From NCBI GenBank assembly GCA_002449955.1, contig DJYD01000048.1, positions 1-35,706 of the forward strand: a stretch of DNA of 35,706 bases. The letters are read 5' to 3'. The translations under genes were made by a program, and so were the position numbers. Positions 23,230 to 30,781 of the stretch are shown piece by piece. Position 1 is the stretch's first letter. Each line of letters begins with the position of its first letter. Below the pieces are notes generated by a model, which saw only the letters and a list, made by a program, of their open reading frames with translations, made no database searches and was not told the origin of the DNA. Source of the DNA: Lachnospiraceae bacterium UBA6987. GTDB lineage: Bacteria > Bacillota > Clostridia > Lachnospirales > Lachnospiraceae.

Positions 23230-24437
23230 CCGGGGAGAAGACCGAAAAACATATTGCCGTTGTCGGGGGAACGTTTGATCCGATCCATTTTGCGCACCTT
23301 CAGCTTGGCCGCGCTGCGCTTGAAACCATCCATCCGGATGAGGTCTGGTTTATGCCGTCCGGCTCGAACAATTACCGTTCGATCATGGGGCTGCGGGCAG
23401 AAAAATACCACCGTGAAGCGATGGTGAGGCTTGCTCTTGCAGGAGAAGATCCGCATTTCAGGCTCTCCGACTGGGAGTGCCGTGAACCCGGCTCTACGTA
23501 TACGTCCAGGACCTTTGCCGAGCTGAATGCGATCTATCCCGAAGTAACCTGGTACTACGTGGTTGGAGCGGATACCTTAAGCAGTTTGAAATACTGGGAG
23601 GAACCGGAGCTTATCTGCAATTCGACCGTCCTGCTTGCCGCCGGCCGCGATGAACAGGTCTCGGCAGCGGATACCCGGATGGCTGCAGAGACGCTTCGCA
23701 GCAAATACGGTGCGGACATCCGTTTTATCCCCTGGAATGACAGACCGATCTCTTCCACCAAGGTCCGTCAGGGCTTTGCCGAAGGGACGATCCGGGAGGA
23801 AGATCTTCCGCACGGCGTGTATGATTATGCGGCAAAGCACCATCTGTACCTGCCGTTAGACACTTTAAGCGGCGAAGAAATGCTGGAACGCGCCGGGGCG
23901 ACTGCGGAAGAATTTGAGTACTATCAGAAGCTGAAGGCGGAATTAAAGCCGAGGCGCCTGCGTCACAGCTTAGGCGTCATGCACATGGCCATGCTGCTTG
24001 CGGATGCCTACCGCACTGTGCCGCTTGCGAAAGCAAGACTGGCAGGTCTTCTGCATGACTGCGGCCGCCTCGCGAGTCTTCCAAACAACGCGCTCGGCCA
24101 TGCGCCGGCAGGAGCGCAGAAGGCAAGGCGCGAGTACGGGGTAACGGATGAAGAGGTGCTTTCCGCGATCCGCTGGCATACCACCGGCCGCCCGGGAATG
24201 ACGGATCTGGAAAAGATCATCTACGTAGCCGATTACATTGAACCTTTCCGCGGCCCTATGGTCCATCTGGACAAGGCCCGCCGGATCGCCTATACTGATC
24301 TTGACCGCGCTGTGATTTTTGCGGCACAGAATACCGTGAAATATCTGGAATCGCGCGGGGAGGAGATCGATCCCATCACATTGGACTGCGAAGCGTACTA
24401 TCGTTCGCTGCTCAGTCAAAAAGGAGGATACCGATGA
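23226..24437 (+). CDS. nadD: Fusion of nicotinate-mononucleotide adenylyltransferase (NadD) and YqeK HD hydrolase
   Basis: A 403-residue fusion. Residues 1 to about 209 are NadD, which adenylates nicotinic acid mononucleotide for NAD synthesis: VVGGTFDPIHFAHL (His21 and His24; the usual HxGH reads HFAH), VVGADTLSSLKYW, and RPISSTKVRQG. The typical PPHK-type loop reads GSNNYRS, a departure from common NadD. Residues about 227-400 are a YqeK-type HD domain, which in relatives hydrolyses diadenosine tetraphosphate: His247, LLHDCGR (His277-Asp278), His292, His318 and Asp336 as metal ligands. These are separate adjacent genes in Bacillus. The GTG start overlaps the yhbY stop by four bases, with AAAGGA some 12 bases upstream. 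Confidence 0.93.
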   Translation: MTGEKTEKHIAVVGGTFDPIHFAHLQLGRAALETIHPDEVWFMPSGSNNYRSIMGLRAEKYHREAMVRLALAGEDPHFRLSDWECREPGSTYTSRTFAELNAIYPEVTWYYVVGADTLSSLKYWEEPELICNSTVLLAAGRDEQVSAADTRMAAETLRSKYGADIRFIPWNDRPISSTKVRQGFAEGTIREEDLPHGVYDYAAKHHLYLPLDTLSGEEMLERAGATAEEFEYYQKLKAELKPRRLRHSLGVMHMAMLLADAYRTVPLAKARLAGLLHDCGRLASLPNNALGHAPAGAQKARREYGVTDEEVLSAIRWHTTGRPGMTDLEKIIYVADYIEPFRGPMVHLDKARRIAYTDLDRAVIFAAQNTVKYLESRGEEIDPITLDCEAYYRSLLSQKGGYR

Positions 24438-24793
24438 CGACTTATGAACAGATGAAGGCTGTCTATCATGCCCTTACCGAAAAGCAGGGCAAGGACATTA
24501 CCGTGATCGATATCAGTGAGATATCGACGCTCGCGGATTACTTTATCATTACGCACGGCAACAATACGCCGCATGTGGAGAGCCTTGTTGACTGTGTACA
24601 GGAAGCCATGGATAAGGCAGGGGCAGTCTGCCGCAGCCAGGAAGGTCTGCGCGGAGGACGCTGGGTACTGCTTGACTACGGCGACATTGTGGTCAACGTA
24701 TTCTCCAAGGAAGACCGTCTGTGGTACGATCTGGAACGCATCTGGCGTGACGGCAAGCTGGTTGACATGTCGGCGGAGGAAGAAAAGGCGTGA
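24434..24793 (+). CDS. rsfS: Ribosomal silencing factor RsfS
   Basis: Binds ribosomal protein uL14 on the large subunit and blocks subunit joining when nutrients are scarce. The 119-residue protein shows the Iojap/RsfS core: ITVIDISEISTLADYFIITHGNN, then RCRSQEGLRGG-like sequence (CRSQEGLRGGRWVLLDYGDIVVNVF) and the C-terminal YDLERIWRDGKLVD. An AAAGGAGG ribosome site precedes the ATG, which overlaps the fusion gene's stop by four bases. It completes the yhbY-nadD/yqeK-rsfS cluster conserved in Firmicutes. Confidence 0.96.
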   Translation: MTTYEQMKAVYHALTEKQGKDITVIDISEISTLADYFIITHGNNTPHVESLVDCVQEAMDKAGAVCRSQEGLRGGRWVLLDYGDIVVNVFSKEDRLWYDLERIWRDGKLVDMSAEEEKA

Positions 24794-25176
24794 GCAGCGC
24801 GAAGGGAGGACCTTTCATTCCCTGGCATCTGCTGTTTTCCCGGACAGGGATAAGTCCGGAAGATACGGAAGCGGAAAAGGGCGCGTCAGTCCTGACAGCG
24901 GGAGAGCCTAGAGGCATCAGTGAAAAGGAAGGCAGAGGCGCTTTCCTCTTCTGGATCGTTGTAGGCTTTATCCTGTGTCTGCTGACGGCGATCTTCGCTG
25001 TTTCCTGCGGACGCAGGGCGGATGCCTCGCAGGAAGATTCCGGCAGCCTGCTGTGGATCGTGATTCTGGCAGCGTCGGTGATCATCATTTTGGCCATTGT
25101 GGCGGCGGACTTCCTGAAGGCATGGAAAAAGCAGCAGAAAAAGCCGGGCAAACAGGCCGCGAAACCGAAGAAATAA
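24790..25176 (+). CDS. Small two-helix membrane protein of unknown function
   Basis: A 128-residue product starting at a GTG that overlaps the rsfS stop; a later start is possible because no clear ribosome site marks this one. Two hydrophobic helices are visible, GAFLFWIVVGFILCLLTAIFA (about 49-69, given as region) and LLWIVILAASVIIILAIVAA, joined by a short loop with SCGRRADASQED. The C-terminus is strongly basic (KKQQKKPGKQAAKPKK) and should be cytoplasmic. I do not recognise the family. It sits between rsfS and pspA, so a link to membrane stress is possible but unproven. Confidence 0.6.
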   Translation: MSSAKGGPFIPWHLLFSRTGISPEDTEAEKGASVLTAGEPRGISEKEGRGAFLFWIVVGFILCLLTAIFAVSCGRRADASQEDSGSLLWIVILAASVIIILAIVAADFLKAWKKQQKKPGKQAAKPKK

Positions 25177-25200
25177 GCAATAAGAGGAACACCTCATTGC
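25177..25200 (+). other. Hairpin upstream of pspA
   Basis: GCAAT-AA-GAGG (25177-25187) pairs with CCTC-ATTGC (25192-25200) around AACA, with AA bulged. No U-tract follows. Its left part belongs to a 17-base sequence (25170-25186) that recurs after hflX at 32963-32979, where it also forms a hairpin. Confidence 0.35.
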
Positions 25201-25235
25201 ATAAATACAAGCAACAATAAAGGAGAACAACAACC

Positions 25236-25925
25236 ATGAGCATTCTTTCCCGTTTTAAAGAAATCATTGCTTCAAATCTTAACGCGCTGCTTGATAAGGC
25301 AGAGGATCCGCAGAAGATGATCGAGCAGTATCTGAAGGAACTGACCGGCGATCTGGCTGAGGTGAAGCGCGAGACCGCTTCCGTGATGGCGGATGAGGCA
25401 AAGGCAAAGAGAAATCTGGTCGCCAATCAGGAAGAGATCGAAAAATATACGCTGCTCGCCCGCAAGGCCCTCGAAGCCGGCGACGAAGCGAATGCCAAGG
25501 TCTTCATCAAGAAGAAACAGAGCCTGGAAGAAGTGGGCGAATCCCTGCAGCAGGTGTACGATGTGGCGGCTTCCAACAGCCAGAAGATGCGCCAGATGCA
25601 CGACAAGCTGGTCACCGATCTGAACGAACTGCACACCAGAAAGGCCGCTATCGAAGCCAAGATCAAGATCGCCGAAGCCCAGAAGAAGGTCAATGAAGTG
25701 GCCGGTGCAAGCGCTACGAACAAGGCAGAAGCCTCACTGAACGCCTTTGCCCGCATGGAAGAGAAGGTCGACCATATGCTCGACGAAGCGAACGCCATGG
25801 CCGAGCTTTCCATGGAACGCACGGACGACGCCATCGCTGCCGAAGCGAAGTACTACGAAGCCGTCTCCAACAGCAAGGTGGATGCCGAACTGGAAGCCAT
25901 GAAGGCGGAACTCGGACTGGCATAA
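25236..25925 (+). CDS. pspA: Phage shock protein A / IM30 family membrane-stress protein
   Basis: Peripheral membrane protein that oligomerises on damaged membranes and protects the proton gradient. The 229-residue length is typical for Firmicutes PspA/LiaH. The N-terminus MSILSRFKEIIASNLNALLDK forms the amphipathic membrane-binding helix, DPQKMIEQYLKEL is the conserved follow-on, and the rest is nearly all helical coiled coil with no membrane segment, ending LEAMKAELGLA. AAAGGAG lies about 10 bases before the ATG. No lia-type two-component genes are next to it; the adjacent small membrane protein gene may be functionally linked. A terminator follows. Confidence 0.95.
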   Translation: MSILSRFKEIIASNLNALLDKAEDPQKMIEQYLKELTGDLAEVKRETASVMADEAKAKRNLVANQEEIEKYTLLARKALEAGDEANAKVFIKKKQSLEEVGESLQQVYDVAASNSQKMRQMHDKLVTDLNELHTRKAAIEAKIKIAEAQKKVNEVAGASATNKAEASLNAFARMEEKVDHMLDEANAMAELSMERTDDAIAAEAKYYEAVSNSKVDAELEAMKAELGLA

Positions 25926-25935
25926 ATGATATTTC

Positions 25936-25960
25936 TGCGGGGGGCTTTCAGCTCCCCGCA
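25936..25960 (+). terminator. Intrinsic terminator after pspA
   Basis: An 11-base stem (25936-25946 with 25950-25960, one G-U pair) with a TTC loop, followed by ATTTCTTTT. Placed 10 bases after the pspA stop. Confidence 0.88.
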
Positions 25961-25979
25961 ATTTCTTTTAAAAAAACGC

Positions 25980-26008
25980 TTGCATTCCTGAAAAACGTAG
26001 TGTATAAT
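25980..26008 (+). promoter_or_regulatory. Promoter of the tRNA-Gln gene
   Basis: TTGCAT (25980-25985), 17 bases, TATAAT (26003-26008). The tRNA begins 20 bases after the -10 box. Confidence 0.85.
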
Positions 26009-26028
26009 CGCACATGCGTTGAAAATAT

Positions 26029-26100
26029 AGCGCTATCGCCAAACGGTAAGGCAACGGACTCTGACTCCGTCATTTCAAGGTTCGAATCCTTGTAGCGCTG
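26029..26100 (+). tRNA. tRNA-Gln (anticodon CUG)
   Basis: The 72-base gene folds into a full cloverleaf: acceptor AGCGCTA with TAGCGCT, D stem GCC/GGC, anticodon stem ACGGA/TCCGT with loop CTCTGAC, a 5-base variable loop, and T stem CAAGG/CCTTG with TTCGAAT. The anticodon CTG (26061-26063) reads CAG. The discriminator base is G, usual for tRNA-Gln; the CCA end is not encoded. It is a single-gene unit with its own promoter and terminator. Confidence 0.96.
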
Positions 26101-26107
26101 CGCACGG

Positions 26108-26136
26108 GGGCCCTGTCGGAAGATAGAGCCCTTTTT
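26108..26136 (+). terminator. Terminator of tRNA-Gln
   Basis: GGGC-C-CTGTC pairs with GATAG-A-GCCC around a GGAA tetraloop (one C/A mismatch, one G-U pair), followed by T5 at 26132-26136. Confidence 0.88.
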
Positions 26137-26220
26137 GTTACAAAGCGAACGGCGGCCCCGCAGGAAAAGCAGATGGGGGCCATACGCAGGAATGCCGATC
26201 ATGAAAGATGGGGACTGATT

Positions 26221-27063
26221 ATGTGGAATCTGGGGAAACAGGCAGTTTTGACTGTGGATCATTTTACGGATAACGGAGCTTATCTGAAAAAAGCGGAGGA
26301 TAAGGACGGGCAGCCGGAGACCGTGCTGCTGCCGAACCGCTATATTCCGGAGGGCACGAGGATCGGAGATTCCCTGCAGGTGTTTCTGTATAAGGATTCT
26401 GAGGACCGGCCTGTTGCCACAACGAGCAGGCCCCTTATCGAAGTGGGCGGTCTTGCCGGACTGAAGGTGAAGGCGGTGACGGGGATCGGTGCATTTCTGG
26501 ACTGGGGGCTCCCGAAGGATCTTTTCCTGCCCTATAAGGAACAGCGGGGCGAGCTCAAGGTGGGACAGACCGTATTTGTCACGCTGTACGTGGACAAATC
26601 GGACCGCCTGTGCGCCAGCATGTATGTGGACCGCTTTTTCCGAAATGACCCTCCGTACAAAGAGGGCGACCGGGTAAGCGGAACGGTATATGAGATCAAT
26701 CCGGAGATCGGCGCCTTCGTCGCCGTCGATGAAAAATATTATGGCCTGATCCCGAAACAGGAGCTGTATGAAAAGCTGAATGTAGGCGAAAAAGTCGCCG
26801 TAAGGGTCCTGAAGAAGCGGCCTGACGGCAAACTGAACCTGTCTACGCGGCGCAAGGCCTATGCACAGATGCGGACCGATGCGGAGATCCTTATGGAGCA
26901 TCTGGATATGGCAGGCGGGATCCTGGGCCTCGGAGACAAGAGTGATGCCGTACTCATTAAGGCGGAGCTTTCCATGAGCAAGAATGCCTTCAAGCGTGCG
27001 GCAGGCGGGCTCATGAAGGAAGGAAAAATCCGGATTTTCGACGATCATATTGAGAAAATTTGA
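26221..27063 (+). CDS. cvfB: S1-domain RNA-binding protein, CvfB family
   Basis: Cytoplasmic RNA-binding regulator; in Staphylococcus CvfB affects virulence gene expression, in most species the role is unknown. The 280 residues from ATG 26221 begin MWNLGKQAVLTVDHFTDNGAYL, matching the family N-terminus; GGGGA lies about 8 bases upstream. An in-frame ATG at 26173 would add 16 residues. Three S1-like beta-barrel modules are visible: residues ~1-60, LAGLKVKAVTGIGAFLDWG to about 130, and EGDRVSGTVYEINPEIGAFVAVD to about 205. A C-terminal winged helix follows (SDAVLIKAELSMSKNAFKRAAGGLMKEGKI). Promoter: none obvious beyond read-through or a site in the tRNA gap. Confidence 0.9.
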   Translation: MWNLGKQAVLTVDHFTDNGAYLKKAEDKDGQPETVLLPNRYIPEGTRIGDSLQVFLYKDSEDRPVATTSRPLIEVGGLAGLKVKAVTGIGAFLDWGLPKDLFLPYKEQRGELKVGQTVFVTLYVDKSDRLCASMYVDRFFRNDPPYKEGDRVSGTVYEINPEIGAFVAVDEKYYGLIPKQELYEKLNVGEKVAVRVLKKRPDGKLNLSTRRKAYAQMRTDAEILMEHLDMAGGILGLGDKSDAVLIKAELSMSKNAFKRAAGGLMKEGKIRIFDDHIEKI

Positions 27064-27090
27064 TTCGAAACCTGCCCCCAATAAAAAAAC

Positions 27091-27119
27091 TTTTCAGATT
27101 CTGCAGGATAGTGTATAAT
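27091..27119 (+). promoter_or_regulatory. Promoter of the ftsEX operon
   Basis: TTTTCA (27091-27096), 17 bases, TATAAT (27114-27119). The -10 is perfect and the -35 matches 4 of 6. It leaves a 65-base leader before ftsE. Confidence 0.65.
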
Positions 27120-27189
27120 TATTATTCAGCAATTTTGCTATTTGCTTTTCAAGCGGCTGTTTTGCCCCGTATAAGGCGAAAGGAAGAAT

Positions 27190-28353
27190 ATGATTCAATT
27201 CCGACAGATTAGCAAACAGTATAATGACAGCGCCAAAACAATGGCCCTTGACGGTATTGATCTGTCCATCAATGACGGTGAATTCGTTTTCATCGTAGGG
27301 GACAGCGGTGCCGGCAAGAGCACGTTAGTCAAGCTTCTCATGGGAATGGAGAGACCTACATCGGGAACGATCCTGGTGGACGGCAAGAATGTAGGTCAGA
27401 TGGACCGCAAAAAGCTGCCGATTTTCCGCCGCCGTTTCGGCTGCATCTTCCAGAATTTCCAGCTGCTCAAGGATTTTAATGTCTATGAGAATGTTGCTTT
27501 TGCACAGCGGGTGATCGGGACCAAGAGACGCAATATGAAAAAGCGTGTCCCGAAGGCGCTTGCGGCAGTCGGTCTGGAGGATAAGCTGAAAAGCTATCCC
27601 TCACAGCTCTCCGGCGGAGAACAGCAGCGGGTTGCGATCGCGCGTGCGGTCGTCAACGGCCCCCTGTATCTGATTGCCGATGAGCCGACGGGAAACCTTG
27701 ACCAGAGCAACACGGAAGAGGTGATGGCACTGCTCGATTCCTTCAACCGTTCCGGCACGACAGTGATTGTGATCACGCACGATGCCCAGATGGTTGAAAA
27801 AATGCAGAAGCGTGTGGTTGAGTTAAAGGGCGGAAAGATCATCTCCGATACCGCCTGGCATGCGGCGGAAAAGGCTACGGAATCAGTGCAGCCGGAGCTT
27901 GACAATGCAGCACTTGCGGCGCCTGCACCGCCGATCGAGGGGCTGGAGATCAGGAAGGATGAGCCGGCACCTGAGGAGACCGCCGAGACCGCCGAGACCG
28001 TTCCGGAAGTGACAGCGGAAGAGGAAGATGACGGCTACGTGCAGGAGGTGCTTGACCTTGGGGAAGAACCGGAGGAGGAAGAGCCTGAGCAGGTGGTGAT
28101 GGATCTGGAAGCGATTACCCCGCCCCAGCCGGAGCCGCTCCCTGAGCTTCCGAAGATCGTGGTACCGACCGTAGAACTGCCGGAAAGCGGAAACCGGGAC
28201 AAGCTGCGTGCCGTATCGGAGGTCCTGAAGGGCTGGACGGCACCGTCTGATGCGGAGGAGCCGGAGACAGAGCCGCTGCCTGAAGCGCTCACTGCGGATC
28301 CGGACACAGAAGCCGTTTCCGAAAAAGAGGAAGGAGGAAAGCACGATGCGTAA
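27190..28353 (+). CDS. ftsE: Cell-division ATPase FtsE with long acidic, proline-rich C-terminal tail
   Basis: ATPase partner of FtsX; the complex controls peptidoglycan hydrolases at the division site or side wall. Residues 1 to about 225 are a standard FtsE: Walker A GDSGAGKST (37-45), Q-loop FQNFQLL, signature LSGGEQQR (140-147), Walker B LIADEPTGNLD (161-171), switch His197. Normal FtsE is about 230 residues; this one has 387. The extra 160 residues are Glu/Pro-rich and look disordered, with an ETAETAE repeat, an EEPEEEEPE run and one more ordered patch, SGNRDKLRAVSEVLKGWT (333-350). The tail may bind a division partner or regulate ATPase turnover; this is inference. AAAGGA precedes the ATG. 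Its stop overlaps ftsX by 8 bases. Confidence 0.93.
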   Translation: MIQFRQISKQYNDSAKTMALDGIDLSINDGEFVFIVGDSGAGKSTLVKLLMGMERPTSGTILVDGKNVGQMDRKKLPIFRRRFGCIFQNFQLLKDFNVYENVAFAQRVIGTKRRNMKKRVPKALAAVGLEDKLKSYPSQLSGGEQQRVAIARAVVNGPLYLIADEPTGNLDQSNTEEVMALLDSFNRSGTTVIVITHDAQMVEKMQKRVVELKGGKIISDTAWHAAEKATESVQPELDNAALAAPAPPIEGLEIRKDEPAPEETAETAETVPEVTAEEEDDGYVQEVLDLGEEPEEEEPEQVVMDLEAITPPQPEPLPELPKIVVPTVELPESGNRDKLRAVSEVLKGWTAPSDAEEPETEPLPEALTADPDTEAVSEKEEGGKHDA

Positions 28354-29248
28354 TCTTTTCTTCCTGATCGGCAGGGGCTTTCGCAATATCTTCAAAAATC
28401 CCGGAACCTCTTTCTTTTCGCTGCTTGTCATGGTGGCGACGATCTTCCTGTTTTCCGTTTCCTACGCGACACTGATCAATATCAACTCGATCGTGAAGCA
28501 GGCAGAGGACAGTGTCGGCATCACGGTTTTCTTTGATGAAGGCTTATCGGAAGCGGAGATTCAGAAAATCGGCGAGGAAATCGGTGCCAGGAAAGAAGTT
28601 TCCCGCATGGTATTCACTTCGGCAGAGGAAGCCTGGGAGAATTTCAAGGCGGTGTATTTCAAGGATGAAGAAGAACTGGCAGAAGGCTTTATCGAAGACA
28701 ATCCGTTAGCCAACTCCGCCTCTTATGAGATATTCCTGTCCGACATCGGTGATCAGCAGAGCTTTGTCCGCTATCTGGAGGAGACGAAAGGCGTCAGAAA
28801 GGTCAATGCCTCGAACCTGCTTGCGGAAGGCCTCAGCAATCTGGGCCGGATCATTGAGTGGGTGACCATGATCGTCCTTGTCGTTTTGCTTGTCATCTCT
28901 GTCATGCTGATCAGCAACTCGATTGCTGTAGCCATCTCGATGCGGCAGGATGAGATCCATATTATGCGTTATATCGGCGCAACGAACCGCTTTATCCGAT
29001 TCCCCTTTGTCCTGGAAGGGGTGATTCTTGGCCTTGTGGGGGCAGCGATCCCGCTTGCCATTGTCTGGTACTATTACGACTGGGCAGTCCAGTCATTAAG
29101 CAGAAGACTGATGGCCTTCGGAACTCTGCTGAACTTTATGGGGAAATTAGAGGTCTTTAAGATCCTGCTGCCGGTTGCCCTGCTCTTAGGGATCGGAATC
29201 GGTGTGTTAGGCAGCCTTTTCTCGATGCGCAGACACCTTAAGGCCTGA
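28346..29248 (+). CDS. ftsX: Cell-division membrane protein FtsX
   Basis: Membrane subunit that passes ATP-driven motion of FtsE to extracellular peptidoglycan hydrolases or their adaptors. The start at 28346 follows GGAGGAAAG and overlaps the ftsE stop; the open frame further upstream lies inside ftsE. The 300 residues show the short N-terminal cytoplasmic part IGRGFRNIFKNPGTSFFS, helix 1 (about 22-42), an extracellular domain (about 45-165), and three C-terminal helices with the conserved loop ISMRQDEIHIMRYIGATNRFIR. This is the expected size and layout. Confidence 0.96.
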   Translation: MRNLFFLIGRGFRNIFKNPGTSFFSLLVMVATIFLFSVSYATLININSIVKQAEDSVGITVFFDEGLSEAEIQKIGEEIGARKEVSRMVFTSAEEAWENFKAVYFKDEEELAEGFIEDNPLANSASYEIFLSDIGDQQSFVRYLEETKGVRKVNASNLLAEGLSNLGRIIEWVTMIVLVVLLVISVMLISNSIAVAISMRQDEIHIMRYIGATNRFIRFPFVLEGVILGLVGAAIPLAIVWYYYDWAVQSLSRRLMAFGTLLNFMGKLEVFKILLPVALLLGIGIGVLGSLFSMRRHLKA

Positions 29249-29258
29249 CGGAGGAAAC

Positions 29259-30488
29259 ATGGAAGAAGACAGAAACAGAGGCTTTTGGAAAGGATTCTGG
29301 ATCGGCTTTGGTATCTTTTTTGCTTCGGCGCTGGTAATTGCCGGCACCCTCCTCTGGAGCATGCTGTACGGTCTTGAACGTATGGCAGCCCGCAAGGAGG
29401 AAACGCGTCCGACGCAGGAAGAAGAACCGAAAGGTGATACAGAAGCTGCCGCTCGTTTTCAGGAAGTCATGGACTATGTTGACGCCTATTTTGTCCTGGA
29501 CTACGACAAGCAGGAGATGATCAACGAAGCCCTGAAGGCATATGTGAATGCTTCTGACGACCCGTATTCCCAGTATCTGACGGCAGAGGAATATGCGGCG
29601 ATGATGGAGGATTCGAGCGGAAGCTATTGCGGCATAGGCGTGCAGATCCAGCAGGATGCGGAGACGCTTGTGACCACGGTGATCCAGGTCTTCAGCAACG
29701 GATCGGCCCTGGAAGAAGGGGTAAAGCCGGGTGATGTGATCGTTGCTGTAGGCGGCGAGGATGTGACGAAGCTTCCTGTGGACGAGATCGTGGCAATGGT
29801 TCGCGGAGAAGAAGGCACCACGGTTGAGGTGACGGTTTACCGCGCCTGGGAAGAGAAGAATTATGACTTCGTCCTGACCCGCCGTCCCGTTGAGGTCGAT
29901 ACCGTTTACTACGAGATGAAGACGGATACGATCGGCTATCTGCAGCTGACGGAATTTAATGAAGTCTCTGCCGGACAGATGAAGAAGGCTATTGAAGACC
30001 TGAAAGGGATGGGCTGCAGGCAGCTGATCCTGGATATCCGCAACAATCCGGGCGGTCTGCTTTCCAGCGTGCTTGAGATATCCGATCTGTTCCTGAAGAA
30101 GGATAAGCTGATCTTTTCCATGGAGGATAAGGCCGGTCAGGTGTATGAATACTACAGCGAATCGGGAAAGGCCTTTGACGGCGAAGTATTGGTGCTTGTC
30201 AACGGCAATTCCGCGAGTGCGTCCGAGGTGCTCACCGGCTGCCTTAAGGACCACGGCGAGGCCGTTATCATGGGTGAAAAAACCTTCGGCAAGGGCATTG
30301 TGCAGGGATTTTTCAAGCTTTCCGACGGCTCTGCACTCAAGCTGACGACCGAACACTATAAGACACCGGGCGGCCATGATATTCATAAAATCGGGATCGA
30401 GCCGGATATTCAGGGCGCAGATGACCCTGCTACGGAAGGTGTGGACGAACTGCTCGAGCAGGCGATCGAATATTTTCAGAACAAATGA
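29259..30488 (+). CDS. ctpA: S41 family C-terminal processing peptidase, CtpA-like
   Basis: Membrane-anchored serine protease acting outside the membrane. The 409 residues have one N-terminal helix (about 13-36), a PDZ domain (about 120-205, with GIGVQIQ and GVKPGDVIVAVGGEDV), and the S41 catalytic domain. The Ser-Lys dyad is Ser320 in NGNSASASE and Lys345 in GEKTFGKG, spaced 25 residues apart as in E. coli Prc. RNNPGG is the conserved substrate-carboxylate region. GGAGGAAAC precedes the ATG, 10 bases after ftsX. Genomic coupling with ftsEX is common in Clostridia and suggests a role in processing envelope or division proteins. Confidence 0.95.
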   Translation: MEEDRNRGFWKGFWIGFGIFFASALVIAGTLLWSMLYGLERMAARKEETRPTQEEEPKGDTEAAARFQEVMDYVDAYFVLDYDKQEMINEALKAYVNASDDPYSQYLTAEEYAAMMEDSSGSYCGIGVQIQQDAETLVTTVIQVFSNGSALEEGVKPGDVIVAVGGEDVTKLPVDEIVAMVRGEEGTTVEVTVYRAWEEKNYDFVLTRRPVEVDTVYYEMKTDTIGYLQLTEFNEVSAGQMKKAIEDLKGMGCRQLILDIRNNPGGLLSSVLEISDLFLKKDKLIFSMEDKAGQVYEYYSESGKAFDGEVLVLVNGNSASASEVLTGCLKDHGEAVIMGEKTFGKGIVQGFFKLSDGSALKLTTEHYKTPGGHDIHKIGIEPDIQGADDPATEGVDELLEQAIEYFQNK

Positions 30489-30517
30489 TCCTTCAGAAAT
30501 CATCAGGAGGAAACGGC

Positions 30518-30781
30518 GTGGTATATGCATTTGAAGCCGAAATCAAAGCGCCCCGGGGCAAGCTGTCCCGGGATGACAGGAACGAAATCCGGGACTACCT
30601 TGCTGAGGTCCGCATGGAAGCGGATGCTCCGGACAAGGCCGTTAAACTGCTGACCCGTCAGCTGCAGGGAAGGCTGAAGGGTGAGATCAAAAACGGCGAA
30701 GCAGACATAGGCCTGCCGGATTACGGCAGCGCCTGCATAGTCAGGGTCAAGGCACATGAAGAAAATCAGGTCGGACATTGA
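30518..30781 (+). CDS. Small conserved-looking protein of unknown function
   Basis: An 87-residue product from GTG 30518, chosen because AGGAGG lies 8 bases upstream; an in-frame ATG at 30485 overlaps the ctpA stop but has no such site. The sequence is charged and soluble: VYAFEAEIKAPRGKLSRDD, helix RNEIRDYLAEVRMEA, KAVKLLTRQLQGRLKGEIKN and a strand-like YGSACIVRVKAH. There is no signal or membrane segment. I do not recognise the family. The last 26 bases overlap the start of holA in another frame, implying coupled translation. Confidence 0.65.
   Translation: MVYAFEAEIKAPRGKLSRDDRNEIRDYLAEVRMEADAPDKAVKLLTRQLQGRLKGEIKNGEADIGLPDYGSACIVRVKAHEENQVGH

Noticed and set aside
165..24437. Functional link between the TIR protein (NAD cleavage) and the NadD-YqeK fusion (NAD synthesis)
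   Set aside because: They lie about 20 kb apart in separate transcription units, and nadD is housekeeping; the co-occurrence is not evidence of a system.
25948..27081. 377-codon reverse frame across the tRNA and cvfB
   Set aside because: It reads through a tRNA gene, its promoter and terminator, so it is not a real coding region.
29238..30530. 430-codon reverse frame opposite ctpA
   Set aside because: No domain or ribosome site; ctpA on the other strand is complete with its catalytic dyad.
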